NCBI GenBank assembly: GCA_018287875.1
Contig: JAGVVL010000009.1
Coordinates: 868,001 to 932,000, forward strand
Length of the DNA stretch: 64,000 nt
DNA from: Nigrospora sphaerica
Lineage: Eukaryota; Ascomycota; Sordariomycetes; Amphisphaeriales; Apiosporaceae
Direction: 5' to 3'
Below, piece by piece: positions 43,926 through 55,609 of this stretch; position 1 is the stretch's first letter; each line of letters begins with the position of its first letter. Position numbers and translations under genes: made by a program. Under the pieces are notes generated by a model, which made no database searches, had not been told where the DNA came from, and saw nothing but the letters and a program-made list of their open reading frames with translations.

Positions 43926-45689
43926 TTACGCCCGACTTGCATCATCGCCAACGGTGTAGCCTCTGGCAACGCCACTCCTGCCCTCCTCCACCGTAGTGCT
44001 GGTCTCGTCCTCGTGCTCCTCGTCAGCCGCGTGGAAATCGCTACCCAGGCCCTGCCACGTCCGCTGGGATCGTAGGTACTCTGCGCCGGGGCTGACGACG
44101 CCGTTGACCGTCGCGAGTTCGCCGGCTTTACGGTGCACCAGCGCCGCCGAGGACTTCTCGCCCTTGGATCCCTCGTCCCCGGGCGCGGACGTCGGCGTAC
44201 CCTTCTGCGTCGTGGCGCCGCGTACCGGCATCCGCATGGGCCGGCTGTTAAAAACGAGTTTGCCAGTCCGAAGGTCAAACTCGGGCGGCTCCGTCTCGTC
44301 GTCGGAAACGCCGCCTTCAACGTCATCATGTGCCGCGCCCTCTGCCGCCTCTTCGGCGGCGCCCGTCTCGTTGGTCTCGGACGCCTTGGAACCGCGGTCT
44401 TTCGTGTTCTCTGCCACGCCCTCAATGCCACCCCACCAGCTGCCGTCCCAGATGCGCTTGTCATCGCCGGCCATGGCCAAGCCCAGCTCGAACGGTGTGA
44501 TGACGGGCTTCCACAGGTCCTCTTGCTCTACAAGGCCACTCTCCCAGCATCCCACGACGACCCAACCGTCGATCTCAGAAAAGTTGGCCAATTTGGCAGC
44601 GTTGAGCTTACCGACGACAATCGTGTAGCTCTTCTTGCCGGCCGCCGCAATCTGCTCCTTCAGGTGCGTGATGGTAGACAGATAGTTGCGAACCGACAAG
44701 GTGTTAACCAGGATGCCGATGACGGAAGCAGTCGCCAACCGAATGACCAGGCCGTAGCGGCGGCGGAGCAGACCGGGCGTCATGGAAGGGTCCGGGATGG
44801 ACGACGAGGTCATGTACGGGGAGTCGGGCGTGGGGTGTATGCGCAACGAGGCAAGGCGCGAGGACAGGCTGAGGAGAAGAGAGGTGGGCGGGATCGAGAT
44901 GTGGAAAACGTGGTGGGCGGTCAAGTCGAGGCCGGGCTCTGTCGCCGCGCCGTCGGGCATGACCAATTTACGGTTCGGTATGCTGGCGCCGGGGTCGCGC
45001 ACGATGTCAGTGCCCACGACGGCAGCGTAGCCCATCTCGCGCAGCCGCTGGCAGACGGGCGCCACGTGCTCCTGGAACATGACGTCGGCCATGACGACCA
45101 CCTTGGCCTCCCTATCCTCGAACTCTTTCTGGAAACTGGCGGCCACGGCCTCGTAGTCCAGCTTCTGGCGCGTGAAGACGTAGAAGACGGGTAAGTGCGA
45201 GGTCGGGCTGAGACAGGAGCGCCCGTAGTGCACAACGGCCTCGGCATCGGCGTGCTCGGCAGCAATCTCGTCAACGCAGCAGGCGCTGTACGATGTGTCG
45301 GCCAGGACGTAGAGCCGGGGTCCCTGCTCTTGTTTGGCCGGGGTTGGGGCCTGCGCCGCCGACTGGGCTGCCACGTCCGTCTCCAGCGCGTCGGCCGGGG
45401 CCTTCGCTCGCCGGCTGGTGCTTGTTACCGGTAGGTCGGCCAGGGCCTTCTTCAGCGCCTCGACGACCCACGGCGCATCACCCAGCATGGCGTCGGGGAA
45501 CTGCAGGGCCACACGGCGCCATCCCTGGTCGGCGATCTCGGCGGCGGTGCGTGCAATCTCGTAGACTTCGGCGAGCTCCTCGTCGGTGCGCGGCGGGCGC
45601 TCGATCGCGGCGGCAGGCGAGGGGTCAAGGTCGAAGGTGTTTTCGGCAGGCGTCGAGAGAACGGGCGGGGCACTGAGTTCGACGGCCAT
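43926..45689 (-). CDS. DPH2: 2-(3-amino-3-carboxypropyl)histidine synthase subunit Dph2
   Basis: This is a single exon of 587 residues from the ATG at 45689 (MAVELSAPPVLSTP). The frame stays open to 45782, but this internal ATG has a good context and gives the usual family N-terminus. Dph2 pairs with Dph1 in the first step of diphthamide synthesis on translation factor eEF2, keeping the partner's iron-sulfur cluster functional. Visible signatures are GWRRVALQFPDAMLGDAPW, LYVLADTSYSACCVDEIAAEH with a cluster-type cysteine, AVVHYGRSCLSPTSHLPV, LATASVIGILVNTLSVRNYL and GWVVVGCWESGLVEQEDLWKPVITPFEL. The two paired cysteine regions are retained. A Glu/Asp/Ala-rich acidic insert occurs near residues 455-490. 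The tail GVARGYTVGDDASRA fits the family's usual end. The protein acts in the cytosol. Confidence 0.9.
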   Translation of the reverse strand: MAVELSAPPVLSTPAENTFDLDPSPAAAIERPPRTDEELAEVYEIARTAAEIADQGWRRVALQFPDAMLGDAPWVVEALKKALADLPVTSTSRRAKAPADALETDVAAQSAAQAPTPAKQEQGPRLYVLADTSYSACCVDEIAAEHADAEAVVHYGRSCLSPTSHLPVFYVFTRQKLDYEAVAASFQKEFEDREAKVVVMADVMFQEHVAPVCQRLREMGYAAVVGTDIVRDPGASIPNRKLVMPDGAATEPGLDLTAHHVFHISIPPTSLLLSLSSRLASLRIHPTPDSPYMTSSSIPDPSMTPGLLRRRYGLVIRLATASVIGILVNTLSVRNYLSTITHLKEQIAAAGKKSYTIVVGKLNAAKLANFSEIDGWVVVGCWESGLVEQEDLWKPVITPFELGLAMAGDDKRIWDGSWWGGIEGVAENTKDRGSKASETNETGAAEEAAEGAAHDDVEGGVSDDETEPPEFDLRTGKLVFNSRPMRMPVRGATTQKGTPTSAPGDEGSKGEKSSAALVHRKAGELATVNGVVSPGAEYLRSQRTWQGLGSDFHAADEEHEDETSTTVEEGRSGVARGYTVGDDASRA

Positions 45690-46341
45690 CGTGAATGCAC
45701 TTTCTTGCCCGCTCTGTCTGGAGTCGAGAGAAAGGTGTTGCGGCCCAGGAATCTCGGGCAAATTATTTTTTGGCGCCGCCACTCATCCTTCCATAGTGGG
45801 GGCGGGGCACTTTACTGAGCGCCTGCATTTCGAGTTTTCGCGGGGTGCGCCGGTATCCCGATGGATAATTGTCATGGTCTCCATAACCCGACCCCGTCCA
45901 GTTCCGTCTGCTGTGAGTGGCACAAAGCTTACCAAGTCAGTGGGAATGTGCTGGACGTCATCTCTTCAGCGTATTGGGGTAATATGATTATAAGCATCTT
46001 TACTCGCTGACTTGATGAACCTTGAGAGGCTTGGGCAACGGCGGAAAGAGATGTCACATGTGTTTTCGGGTACATTTTGAAAATGCCAATGTAGGCCGAA
46101 TGTTCTAAAAAACAATATCCAAGACGACCTCTGAGGTGCTCGTCGACCTCTAGGGGATGTCCTCTGCCGCAGTCCTAAGAAATTACCGTCATCAGTCATA
46201 GTACGCTGCTGCTCTTTCTACAGCCTCTCACGCCACCCCAACATAGATTATAGTACAGGGCTGGCCTCTATCATAGTCATCCGCCCATTACAATGCCACA
46301 CATCCGTAGTAGGGGACATGCGACCTCCTCTTCGGCTCTTT
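45690..46341. other. Intergenic between two minus-strand genes
   Basis: This contains the leader of DPH2 and the 3' flank of FAT1. It is AT-richer than the coding DNA and no gene was seen. Confidence 0.5.
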
Positions 46342-48373
46342 TCAAAGCTTCACTTTGCCGTTGTTGAGGCGGTCCCAGTCCTTCTGGGAGAACTCGACGT
46401 AAGTATCGCCCTGGAGCCACCACAGGCCGTCGCCACGGACCTTCTGGGGGTCCACGCCCTCGGAGCGCAGGCCGTGCTTCTGCTGCTTGTTGGTGCCCGT
46501 CATCTGGGCGTCAAAGTTGGGCACGACGCGCAGGAACAGCGGCACGGCGTACCGGGGAAGCGTGCGGCGCGCGTGCCCGGCCAAGCTCGCCATGATCGCC
46601 GCGCTCGGCGCCTCCTTGAGCACGATGGCGGCGCAGCCGGCACGGCCGTCGTGGTGTGGCAGCTGCACGCCGTATACGTTGGCCTCCTGCACCGCTGGGT
46701 GTTCGCCAATCATCTGGCCGACCTCGGTTGTCGCCACATTCTCGCTCTTCCACCGGAACGTGTCGCCCATGCGATCGTGGAAGTACATGCGCCCTTCCTT
46801 GTCCCATGACACCAAATCGCCCGTGCGGAAGTACAGGTCGCCCTTTTTGAGCAGGCCGCGCACAATTTTACTCTGCGTGGCCGCCTCGTCGTTGTAGTAG
46901 CCTTGGAACCTCTCCTTCGACTCGTCCGGAATCACAAACATGAGCTCGCCCGGCTCGCCACGCGCCACCTGACGGCCCAGGCCCGTCTTCGGGTCGCGCA
47001 CCGGCAAGTCCGTGTCTCGGTCCACATCGACAATGGCGATCCTCTGTTTCATGATCATGCTGAAGAGCCAGCCGGCCCTCCCTATGGCACCGGCGGCGAA
47101 ATCGTTCCGCGTCGCGTTAAGCGTCACGAAAATTCCCTCTGTGGCGCCATAGAATTCCGCGACGACCTCGATACCGAATCGCTCGCGGAACCGTTCCCAC
47201 ACGTCTGGTCGCAGTCCGTTGCCAAAGGCCACTCGGATCTGGTGCTTCTTGTCTATGTTTTCGCCCGTCGCGGGGTCCATCTCAGGGGGCGCCGCCAGCA
47301 GGTAGCGACACGTCTCGCCCACGTACTGCACCATTGTCGCATTATAGGCGCGCGCCTCTTTCCAGAAGGTCTTGGTAGAGAACTTCTTGCCAATCGCAAA
47401 GGTGGCGCCTGCTTCGAGCACATGAGTGTAGCCCATAATCGTCGCAGAGCTGTGGTAGATGGGCATGCACTGTGCCAGAGTCAGTATGCCTTGCGTGCCT
47501 GTGTGGGACATGGAGCTCACCGTGTAGAAGATGTCGGAAGTTCGGGTGCCTAACCAGCCCCCGATGAACACACCGGCCATGCACAACTTCATCCACGACA
47601 CAATGGCGGGCTTGGGCAATCCTGTCGTGCCCGACGTGTAGATGAGAACGGCCATTTCTGCGGGCTGCTCGCCCGAGCGGAGCTCGTCCGGCGGTCGCGT
47701 GGCCTCTGTTGCCGACACCTCGGCCATGAGCTCGGGCGTCAGGACCTCTATGCGCAGGCTGGAGAAGGCGTCGCGCGTCTCCTGGTCAACCTTGTCCAGT
47801 ACCTCGGGGCCAACCAGCATTAACGCGGTGCCCGCGGCGCGCACGCAATGGGTCAAGGGCTTCCCCGTCAGATTGTAATTGATGTAGGCTGGCTTGGCAC
47901 CAATTGACCAGAGGCCAAAGGTGAGCAGTACGTAATGGTCCGAGTTCATCATGTCGAGGGCCACCACGTCGCCGCGCTTGACGTCGTACTTATTTTTCAG
48001 CCAGGTTCCGTACCGGTTCGCCATCTCGTATGCCTCGCCGTAGGTCCATGCCCTGTCCTCAAACAAGAGGAAGGTCCTCTCGGCGGTCACTTTCTTCTGC
48101 GCGTAGTTCTCGAGCTTGTAGTAGAGATTGACGCGGTCGTGCTTCCGGCGGTACATGTTCTTAAGCGAGGCGGGCAGGGCGCCGCGCACGAGGGTGTAGT
48201 CGTACCATAGCGCGGCTTTGGCGTTCAGGTAGGCGAGACCGGCTGCGGCGGCCGGGACCGCCACGGTGAGAGGAACTGTCGGCGCCCCAACGTCGCGTCA
48301 GCGGCCAGCGGACCGACAGAGCAGTGAAGGACAGGGAAAGGGCGGCCAGCGCATGGATATACTCACTGGGCAT
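46342..48373 (-). CDS. FAT1: Very-long-chain acyl-CoA synthetase / fatty acid transporter Fat1
   Basis: Exons are 48373-48367 (only 7 nt: ATG, CCC, A), 48275-47521 and 47469-46342, giving 629 residues. The first intron is 91 nt (GTGAGT to GACAG). The mini-exon restores the family start MPIPLTVAVPAAAAGLAYL, whereas the naked frame would begin at a GTG. The second intron (47470-47520) is 51 nt with no stop, so the unspliced frame stays open; splicing gives the family sequence FYTCMPIYHSSATIMG. The ANL-superfamily ATP/AMP signature IYTSGTTGLPKPA lies near residue 213, the FATP motif AEFYGATEGIF in the middle, and GDLYFRTGDLVSWDKEGRMYF towards the end. The C-terminal VKL resembles a weak peroxisomal signal. 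It activates very-long-chain fatty acids and supports their uptake, acting at ER, lipid droplet or peroxisome membranes. Confidence 0.9.
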
Positions 48374-51105
48374 GGCGAGAAAAGCAAATGACGAACGGCG
48401 CGCTGGCAAAGGCTATCTCGGACTCGGGATGGAGGGTATTTTCAAATTGCCGCTTCCGATGGGGGAAGGTACATATCGGCCGGGTGCTAGGTGGTGCCTC
48501 GTGGAAAGTAAAAGGAGCGTGTGGGTGGGAACCGAGTGAGAGCGTGCTCCTAGTGATATGGAAGCGCGAGTTCGTTGCGCTCCGATCACGAGATGGCGCC
48601 CGAGGGCGGAGACGGAGCCGAGGCACAGGGGCGAGGAAGGGCCTTGAAGGGGTGGCCCTCGTCGGCCGAGATGGGACGTTGTAGAGTCAGGTACGTTAGG
48701 TTATATCTGGAGAAGTGGAACCGGACGACGGGGTGCTTGCTGGGGTTCGTCGCGCAACGACGGAGTCGAACAGCAAACGTTCCAGGGCATTGAGCGGGAA
48801 AACCGAGCGCGAAGTCAGGGTTGTGGTTCCATCTACGCTATAGGCTACGCTCAACTGTTTCTAAACTGCTGCTGCTGCTGCAACTAGTGGACACACAAAG
48901 TCAACCGAATACAAGAGCAGGCTGGTCAACAGGGGTCAACAGGGATCCCCCATTGAAAACGCCAATACGCACGGGAGCCACGGGAGCCACGGGATGCAGC
49001 TACGGATGGTAGGGGAATGGGGAGAGAGGGAGGCAGGAAGGAACAGATAGAAACCTAGCCAAGTCGAGGGGGAGAGGTGGGCATCTCTCTGCCGCTTTGC
49101 ATCCGTTCGTGGCTGGGGCGAGAGGTCCAATAACCGGACGTCTGTCGATGCGGTGTATCACTGTATGACGGTGTTGTACCCGGAGTGCGGGAACGCGGAT
49201 GTGATGCAGCAGCGTGGGTGGCATGGCTACTAGTGTTCTCTAGCTCAGGCAGCTGGCGCTCGGGCTGGGGGCGGTGGGTTTTGGTGTCCAATACCTCGCC
49301 TCCTTGGTGGAAGCTGTGTGTTCCCTGGTGGAAGCTTTCGTGTGTGCCGTCCTGTATTCGTATGCGTGTTCCGTCCGGGTCCTACTCCCGTCTTCGTTCT
49401 CGGAAACGTGAAGCGGCACCGTCAACATGCCGCGGCGTCAGCTCCGTGATAGGCGCGATTCCCAGGCGGCCGATACGTCACGCAGCACCAAGTGGCACCC
49501 ACTACCGTGTATCTTACAGCTCGGGCGAACCAGCTTGAAGATGGCGACTATTGTGTCGTCGGCTAGCAGCAGCTTCGGCGGGCTGGGAATTCAGCTGGGC
49601 GCATGCCAAGGCATGGGTCCCCGGAGGGTTCACGCGAAAGAAGCATGGAGACAGGCATCTCCGGTATTAGATGGATGCTAGCTGCCGGCAGGCGACGCAA
49701 GCCTTCAGGTCCCAGCGCTCCCCTTCCCTCCGGGTGCCGCCCTGCATAGAAGGCCGGGCGAAGACGTTTAGAATAAGGGAACGCCGTCGGTAGGGCTGCA
49801 ATTCCTCGGCAACAAACGGCATGACTTCTCGTCTCCCCTACCACTTGCCTTCTAGATTGAAAACTGCCAGGTCCGGGTATCCCACATTCACGTCGTACGA
49901 ATACGCCGAGGGCGAGTAGCCGTATTGAACGAAGCCATGCTCCCACCGTCCCATACCTACATGCCCGACCACATGATGCACTTCGCATATGTACTGACGA
50001 GGTACGTGGTTGCGCGTGCTGTCGTCCCGGAGTGACGAGGTGGCCGACCGCTGGGACGCGGCCACGAAGCGACGGGGGCACAAACACACGCAACACGAGC
50101 CGTGACTGGACTTTTCCTGCTCTGTGTCCAAGCCGAGCGGCATTGTCTGAGATGGGATTTCAGATCGGGTTCCACCGACGGGGATCCAGGGCCGTCTTTA
50201 TTTCAACGTGGCCTTTATCGCCGCCCAGGCAGACCACCCGAAAGATGGGCTTTTCCGAGGGCTTTACGAGAGGCCATGGTACCGTCTGCTCCCGTCGCGA
50301 CTGCAACGAAACGCGAGAAGAGGCATCTGCGGCCCGAATGCGAGGAGGAGAAGGGCGCGCCGCCGCATGAACATGTGAGAATATGCATAGTCCGCAGGCT
50401 TCGGTTTGTCCTTGCGTTTAGCTTCTACACGCCGTTGCGTCTTGCTTTGCTCAACTAGACGATCCATCTTTCGGTATCCTATAAAAAATATCAGCCCTGG
50501 CAATGAGGGCTACTGAACGTAAGGGCCGCCGAACTCGAGGGGATCTGCTAATGTCCAGGGTTCAACAAGATTGAAAATAAACATGTACCCCGAGTGATGG
50601 TAAGTAAACCCCTGTCCCGAGGCCCTGATGTCAAAAATAGGTATCGGCGTTAGCGGTCATTAGCGACCCCGCTCCAGTCCCTAACGCATTTTGGTTTCAC
50701 CCGCGACAGCTCATCCGCCCGGATACGATGCTGCCCTGTCAGAGAGAGGGTCAAGATCCAGCAGCTCGGAACAGACACGTCCACCTCCGCGTCCACCACC
50801 ACCGCATCGGCCTGGATACCTTCGCCGTCCGATCCTGCAGTCACAGCACCGCTTCCCACGCTGGCTTGCGGCTCCACCAATTGCTTGCATAGCGGCGTTT
50901 CCATCTCCTGGGCTTTCCCTTCTTCCCACGCGAGGAGACAGTCTCCCGACTTTGACTCGGCCGGCTACGCCTCCCTCCTCCTTGGCATCCTACTGGCCTC
51001 CGAACCGACGCCTACAACCGCGACGACGCCGAGCGATGCTCTAGGACGATTTCGCTCTCCCCTCCCCCTCATCATCGCCCTCTCTCTTCCTCCTCTGCCG
51101 CCGCC
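48374..51105. other. Long intergenic region between divergent genes
   Basis: No gene is supported. Small direct duplications occur near 48925-48945 (GGTCAACAGG twice) and 48970-48992 (CACGGGAGC twice), and TGGTGGAAGCT is repeated at about 49304 and 49328. A minus-strand frame at 49838-50143 ends in an aromatic-rich tail (YGYSPSAYSYDVNVGYPD) that could be part of an unknown gene, but I see no matching exons. Confidence 0.4.
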
Positions 51106-52740
51106 ATGTCTGCTGTCGCCGAGAGCAATAGCGTGCGTGACGATGTAACTTCAGCGCCCGAACCGGCCGCCGCGGCCAACGCGGCCGAGCCGGCGACGCC
51201 CGCCCTCAAAGAACCACCCCCGGAAAGGGCATCCGACGCGCGACGGCGCGCCTGGGTTATATTATCGTTCTGGGTCATCGTCGTCTGCCTCGGCCTGCCG
51301 ATTTGGTGGAAGACGACGTCCATCTACCGGGCCAACCTACCCATCACCCAGATGCTGGACTGGGCCGATGGCAAAGCATGTCGGCCCGTCTTCCCTCTGC
51401 GCATCGCCATTGACGCCCGCTCCATCCAGCCCAGCGAGGCCGAGAACCTCCTGCGTCTGACCCAACACGCCCTCGACGACCTGAACGACTTCCCTGCCCA
51501 CCACCTCCGGCTGCAACTCGCCGAGACCAAAGGCGGCGAGCGTCTCAAGCCCGACTCCAACATTGCCCTCGTTATCCGCCTCTCGCCCGGCGACGTTACG
51601 GCCGCCGAGTCCCGTTTTGACCCGCATGCGCCCATCCTCGACGTCATCTACCCGCCGGGCTCCCTGCCGACACACAACTCGCCCTCCTCGGGTCTTGCCA
51701 CCTACATCGCGACCCAGCTTCGAGAGGCGTTTGCCGAGGAACAGAATATCATATCCTATCTATTGGAATCGTCCTCGATCGCCTCGGAACAGAAGCCGCG
51801 GAGCGTGCCTGCCGATGTGACCGAGTCGCTGTCGAAGCGCATGACGCGGTCCTTGAAGTACGCCAGGACCTACCACTTGACCTTCTCTCTCTTCACCAAC
51901 GGCCCGGCCCCGAGCAGCTGGGACATCGAGACGGCCATCGACGAGTACATGCGGCCGGTCTTGGACATGCTGGCGCCCATCCACAACTTTACTATCGACA
52001 CCCAGGTCCAGCTTTACGCTGCCCCCGGTGTCCAGTCGCAGCGCCTCAGCAAGGAAGAGCTGTCGTCGTTTATCAATGCGGCCGAGTGGCCCCTGTCCCC
52101 CTCTATTGGAGGGGCGCCGACGGTTAATTTTGTCGTCTACATGGGCAACCAGACGATTGCTTCGACGCCCGAGACGACTGAGGAGTCACGATCATGGATG
52201 ATCCCGCAATGGGGCACGGTTTATCTACTACCACCGCCGGCTGCGGACGTCGTCGGGGCCGAGACGCTCAAGCAGCCGATCCTGACGTTTACTTCTCACT
52301 TGCTGACCCTTTTGGGGACGCCGCACTCAGGCTCGCTCCCACTGCGCCTGTCCACGCTGACGCGTATCCGGTCGGCGGATCAGCTGCTGCGGGCGTCGTC
52401 GTCGCTGGGCTCGCTCGCGCGCCTGTCGCTCGCGCTGCCGAGCATCTCGATCCCGTCGAGCGTGGCCGACGGCGTGGCCAAGTCGATGCACCATCTCGAG
52501 CTCGCGTGCGCGAGCCTCGGTGGCGCCGGCAGCCTCGAGCACGCGCGCATCGCCGAGGAAGAAGCCGAGCGCGCCTTCTTCGAGAAGAGTATGGTCGGCC
52601 AACTCTACTTCCCCGACGAGCACAAGGTCGCCGTTTACCTGCCGCTGCTGGGCCCCGTCGGCGTGCCGCTCGTCATGGGCCTCTTGAACGAGCTGAAGGC
52701 GTGGCGCCAGCGCCGTCGGGACAAACTCAAAACGGCGTAG
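51106..52740 (+). CDS. GPI17: GPI transamidase subunit Gpi17 / PIG-S
   Basis: This is a single exon of 544 residues. After a polar N-terminus, one membrane helix spans about 49-68 (AWVILSFWVIVVCLGLPIWW), followed by WKTTSIYRANLP, the standard PIG-S opening. The lumenal domain includes RTYHLTFSLFTNGPAPSSWDIE, IHNFTIDTQVQLYA, FINAAEWPLSPSIGGAPTVNFVVY and SRSWMIPQWGTVYLLPP, all typical. A second helix near the C-terminus (about 505-527) is followed by a basic cytosolic tail (RQRRRDKLK). The protein is a structural subunit of the ER complex that attaches GPI anchors to proteins, working with Gpi8, Gaa1, Gpi16 and Gab1. Length and topology are normal for the family. The ATG is preceded by a CCGCC context. 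Confidence 0.93.
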   Translation: MSAVAESNSVRDDVTSAPEPAAAANAAEPATPALKEPPPERASDARRRAWVILSFWVIVVCLGLPIWWKTTSIYRANLPITQMLDWADGKACRPVFPLRIAIDARSIQPSEAENLLRLTQHALDDLNDFPAHHLRLQLAETKGGERLKPDSNIALVIRLSPGDVTAAESRFDPHAPILDVIYPPGSLPTHNSPSSGLATYIATQLREAFAEEQNIISYLLESSSIASEQKPRSVPADVTESLSKRMTRSLKYARTYHLTFSLFTNGPAPSSWDIETAIDEYMRPVLDMLAPIHNFTIDTQVQLYAAPGVQSQRLSKEELSSFINAAEWPLSPSIGGAPTVNFVVYMGNQTIASTPETTEESRSWMIPQWGTVYLLPPPAADVVGAETLKQPILTFTSHLLTLLGTPHSGSLPLRLSTLTRIRSADQLLRASSSLGSLARLSLALPSISIPSSVADGVAKSMHHLELACASLGGAGSLEHARIAEEEAERAFFEKSMVGQLYFPDEHKVAVYLPLLGPVGVPLVMGLLNELKAWRQRRRDKLKTA

Positions 52741-54048
52741 AAGTAGGGGAAAGAAGGCCGGGTGCGGCCGTACGGCTCCAACACTACCCACCAAATTATA
52801 CCATTAAATATACCAATTTGCCTACCGGTTGCCGGTCCAGGGCAGCCCACGGCCATACGTGAGCCGTACGCCCATCCACTCTGCCGCCGAACCCAAGACC
52901 GCGGTAGTAGACCTGGAGGCGGCCATCGTCGCCGACGTGAATCCCGGTCTGCAGTTCCCGGAGCCGCATGCCAAACCCTATCTCCACTCAACCCCCTCCT
53001 GGGACGCTGCATTTGTGGGGGTGGGGTTTCTTTGAATTCCCATAGTTCAGGCCTGCCCGCTTATGAGGTCAAGATGCCGGGTTCTTCCGCCTCACGATCT
53101 TCACTACGTAGGTAGACCTGAGGTCTAGGGAGGCTCTCCCCGCGTTTTTCTAAGGCGAATAGTTCTCTGGAGGTATGCGGTAGGTAGCCCGGAGTAGCTC
53201 GAGCCGTCCACGCATGGCACTGCTCGCTTCTTCCAGGCTCGGCTGCACCTTTTTTCTTGTTTTTTTTCTCGCATCCGGGGCTTGGCTGCACAAGGTTCTC
53301 ACCTCATCAAAAGGGGGACCTGCAGGAGCGCTGCAGCAATTCGTATGGATTTGGGATGGCAAGCGCGGCGGGAAGCGGCATGATTGGTGCCTGACGACGC
53401 CGATGCGGTCAAGTTTTCTTCGTCGTCCTTAACTTCTTGCCTATAGTACGGGGACGAATTTTGTGATGGCTCGCGGTATACAGCTCGGCTTTGCCATGCA
53501 TGGCGATTGGCAGCCGGCGGCAAGGTTTGAGAAATCTGATGTCCGTAGGCATATTTACAGAGGTAATGCTCTGGCTTTGGTATTCCGCTGTATTAGTGGA
53601 AGAGCATGGGGCATATGGACGCGCGGGAGGGGTTTCTCTGGAACGATGGCGGTTTGCTGAGTAATCGATCCACCTGGTAGACCCAGCGTCGGGCGATTAG
53701 TCTTGGGCTTTCGGCTGGATTGGGAGACCAGGTAGATAGATTATATACGAGTACCCGCTACATATACAGTCCATTGTGTGTGCCAAGAATAGTTCTTTCC
53801 ATGCAAATGGGGTCGATCCCATTGGGTATACATGCCATTGGGTACCCGTTATCAGCGAACCCGGGCAAGCTTCCCCCGCGAAACTACCCTTCAACGTAGC
53901 CAGTTTATCTCCAGTCGCACATGCTCCCTCTCCTCCTCTCCATCTTTGACCATCGCCGAGGCTCTCCACCTCGCTCGCCACAACCTTCCCATCCGCCGCG
54001 CAAACGCAAGGGGACTCGCGTTTTGTCTCACTTGCCTGCCCACTCACC
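52741..54048. other. Intergenic, no gene supported
   Basis: TAGGTAG motifs occur near 53107 and 53182. AT-richer stretches around 53.4-53.8 kb carry no coding pattern. Confidence 0.5.
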
Positions 54049-55609
54049 ATGGCCAGCCCCGCGGCCGATGCGCCGATGACGAGCATGAACGCCACGGGCT
54101 CTCTTTCACTTCCCCCGGCTCCAGCCGGGCTGTTTGCCGGGGCCCCGCTCTCGGCCTGGCTCCTGACGGTCTTCGTGGGCTACGCGCTGCTGTGCCAGGC
54201 GTTGCGCTTCCGTCGCGAAAAGGCCATGCGCGCCCGCTACGGGTACCCGGACCGCGCCAGCCTCAAGCACATGACGGCCGAGCACGCCCAGGCCATCATC
54301 GCTGACTTGTACCAGCTGGAGTTCCCGCAGATGGCCATTATGAGCCTGCAGTTTGGCCTGTTCAAGGTGAGTCGGTGCGGGGGAGGGGGAGGCGGTCGGT
54401 CGGCGACGGGCCCTTCGAGGGGACACGGGTCGAGAAGCGAGGAGGCGGGACTGACGCGGCGGCGCAGACGTACGGGGTCGAGACCATCAGCCGGCTGCTG
54501 CTGGCGACGCGCAACCTGACGGACCCGGTCCACAGCCTCAAGCGGTACGAGGACACGGCCGTCATGATCGGCGAGTTCTCGGCGAACCCACCCAACTCGC
54601 CGCGGGCGCTGGCGGCCATCGCGCGCATGAACTACCTGCACAGCAAGTACGTGGCGGCGGGGCAGATATCCAACGCCGACATGCTGTACACGCTCAGCGT
54701 CTTCGTAACGGAGCCCGCCCGCTTCATGCGCCTGTACGAGTGGCGGCCCCTCAACGACATGGAGCGCTGCGCCTACGGCACCGCCTGGAAGAACATCGGC
54801 GACGCCATGGGCATCCAGTACGACGGCTACCTCGACCGCGCCGGCCGCTGGGAGGACGGCCTCGACTTCGCCAACGACATCACCGCCTGGGCCAAGCGTT
54901 ACGAGGTCACCGCCTTCGTCCCGAGCAAGATTAGCCACGAGCCCGCCGTCGCCCTCATCCCCATGATCACCTACTGGGTGCCCGCCTTTGCCAAAGCCTT
55001 CGCCGAGGAGTGCGTTGCCGTGTTGTTGGGCGACCGTGTGCGCGAGGCATTTGTGTACGTATCCACCTCTCCTTCCCCCCTTTGCCGTATTCCCCCCTTT
55101 GGCGTATTCACCCCTCTCTGCTGTGCTTCGTACAGTTATTACCCGGACCGTGACACCGCAACTAACCAGCCCTCCGACGCAGCCTCCCCGAGCCGGGCAT
55201 CGTGGCATCGACGGTGACGTACACGGCGCTGCTGGCGCGGCGCCTGTTCTTGCGGCACCTGTCGCTGCCGCGATTCGTGGAGATCCGGCGGCACCACGCG
55301 CGCGGAAACGAGTCGCCGGACCACGTGGACGCGCCCATCAATACGACCGAATCGTACGGCAACTACCCCTTCTACGTGCGGCCGACGGTGTGGAACCGCT
55401 GGCTCAGCCCGTTGGCGTGGGGCCAGCGCCTCAAGGGCGGCGTCCTGCCCGGCGACGACCCCGACTACTACCTGAGCCGCGGCTTCCGCTTCGACGAGCT
55501 CGGCCCCCGCGCCCGCGTGGGCCAGGGTCGCGCCGAGATGGACCGCGACGTCGCCCGCATGCGCGCCCATAACGGCGGCCGCGGCATGGGCGGCTGCCCC
55601 TTCGGCTAG
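54049..55609 (+). CDS. ER-bound oxygenase, MpaB / rubber-oxygenase (DUF2236) family
   Basis: Exons are 54049-54366, 54468-55054 and 55183-55609, with introns of 101 and 128 nt (GTGAGT...GCAG; GTACGT...GCAG). The product is 443 residues. One N-terminal membrane helix spans about 33-52, then a helical domain carries MNYLHSKYVAAGQISNADML, LSVFVTEPARFMRLYEWRPL and CAYGTAWKNIGDAMGI. From family knowledge these fit the heme-dependent MpaB/latex-clearing-protein fold; the histidine of the LHSKY segment is in the conserved helix. MpaB of Penicillium cleaves an isoprenoid side chain in mycophenolic acid synthesis. Here no secondary-metabolite cluster is next to it, so a general lipid-oxidising role is more likely. 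The joins F-V-L-P-E-P-G and L-F-K-T-Y-G-V keep the frame, which supports both introns. Confidence 0.82.

Noticed and set aside
48161..48264. GTG start of the FAT1 frame at 48264
   Set aside because: The mini-exon at 48373-48367 gives an ATG and the conserved N-terminus, so the GTG is an internal codon.
49838..50143. Minus-strand frame with an aromatic-rich C-terminus
   Set aside because: About 100 codons with no recognisable motif, partner exon or signal peptide; kept only as a remark in the intergenic entry.
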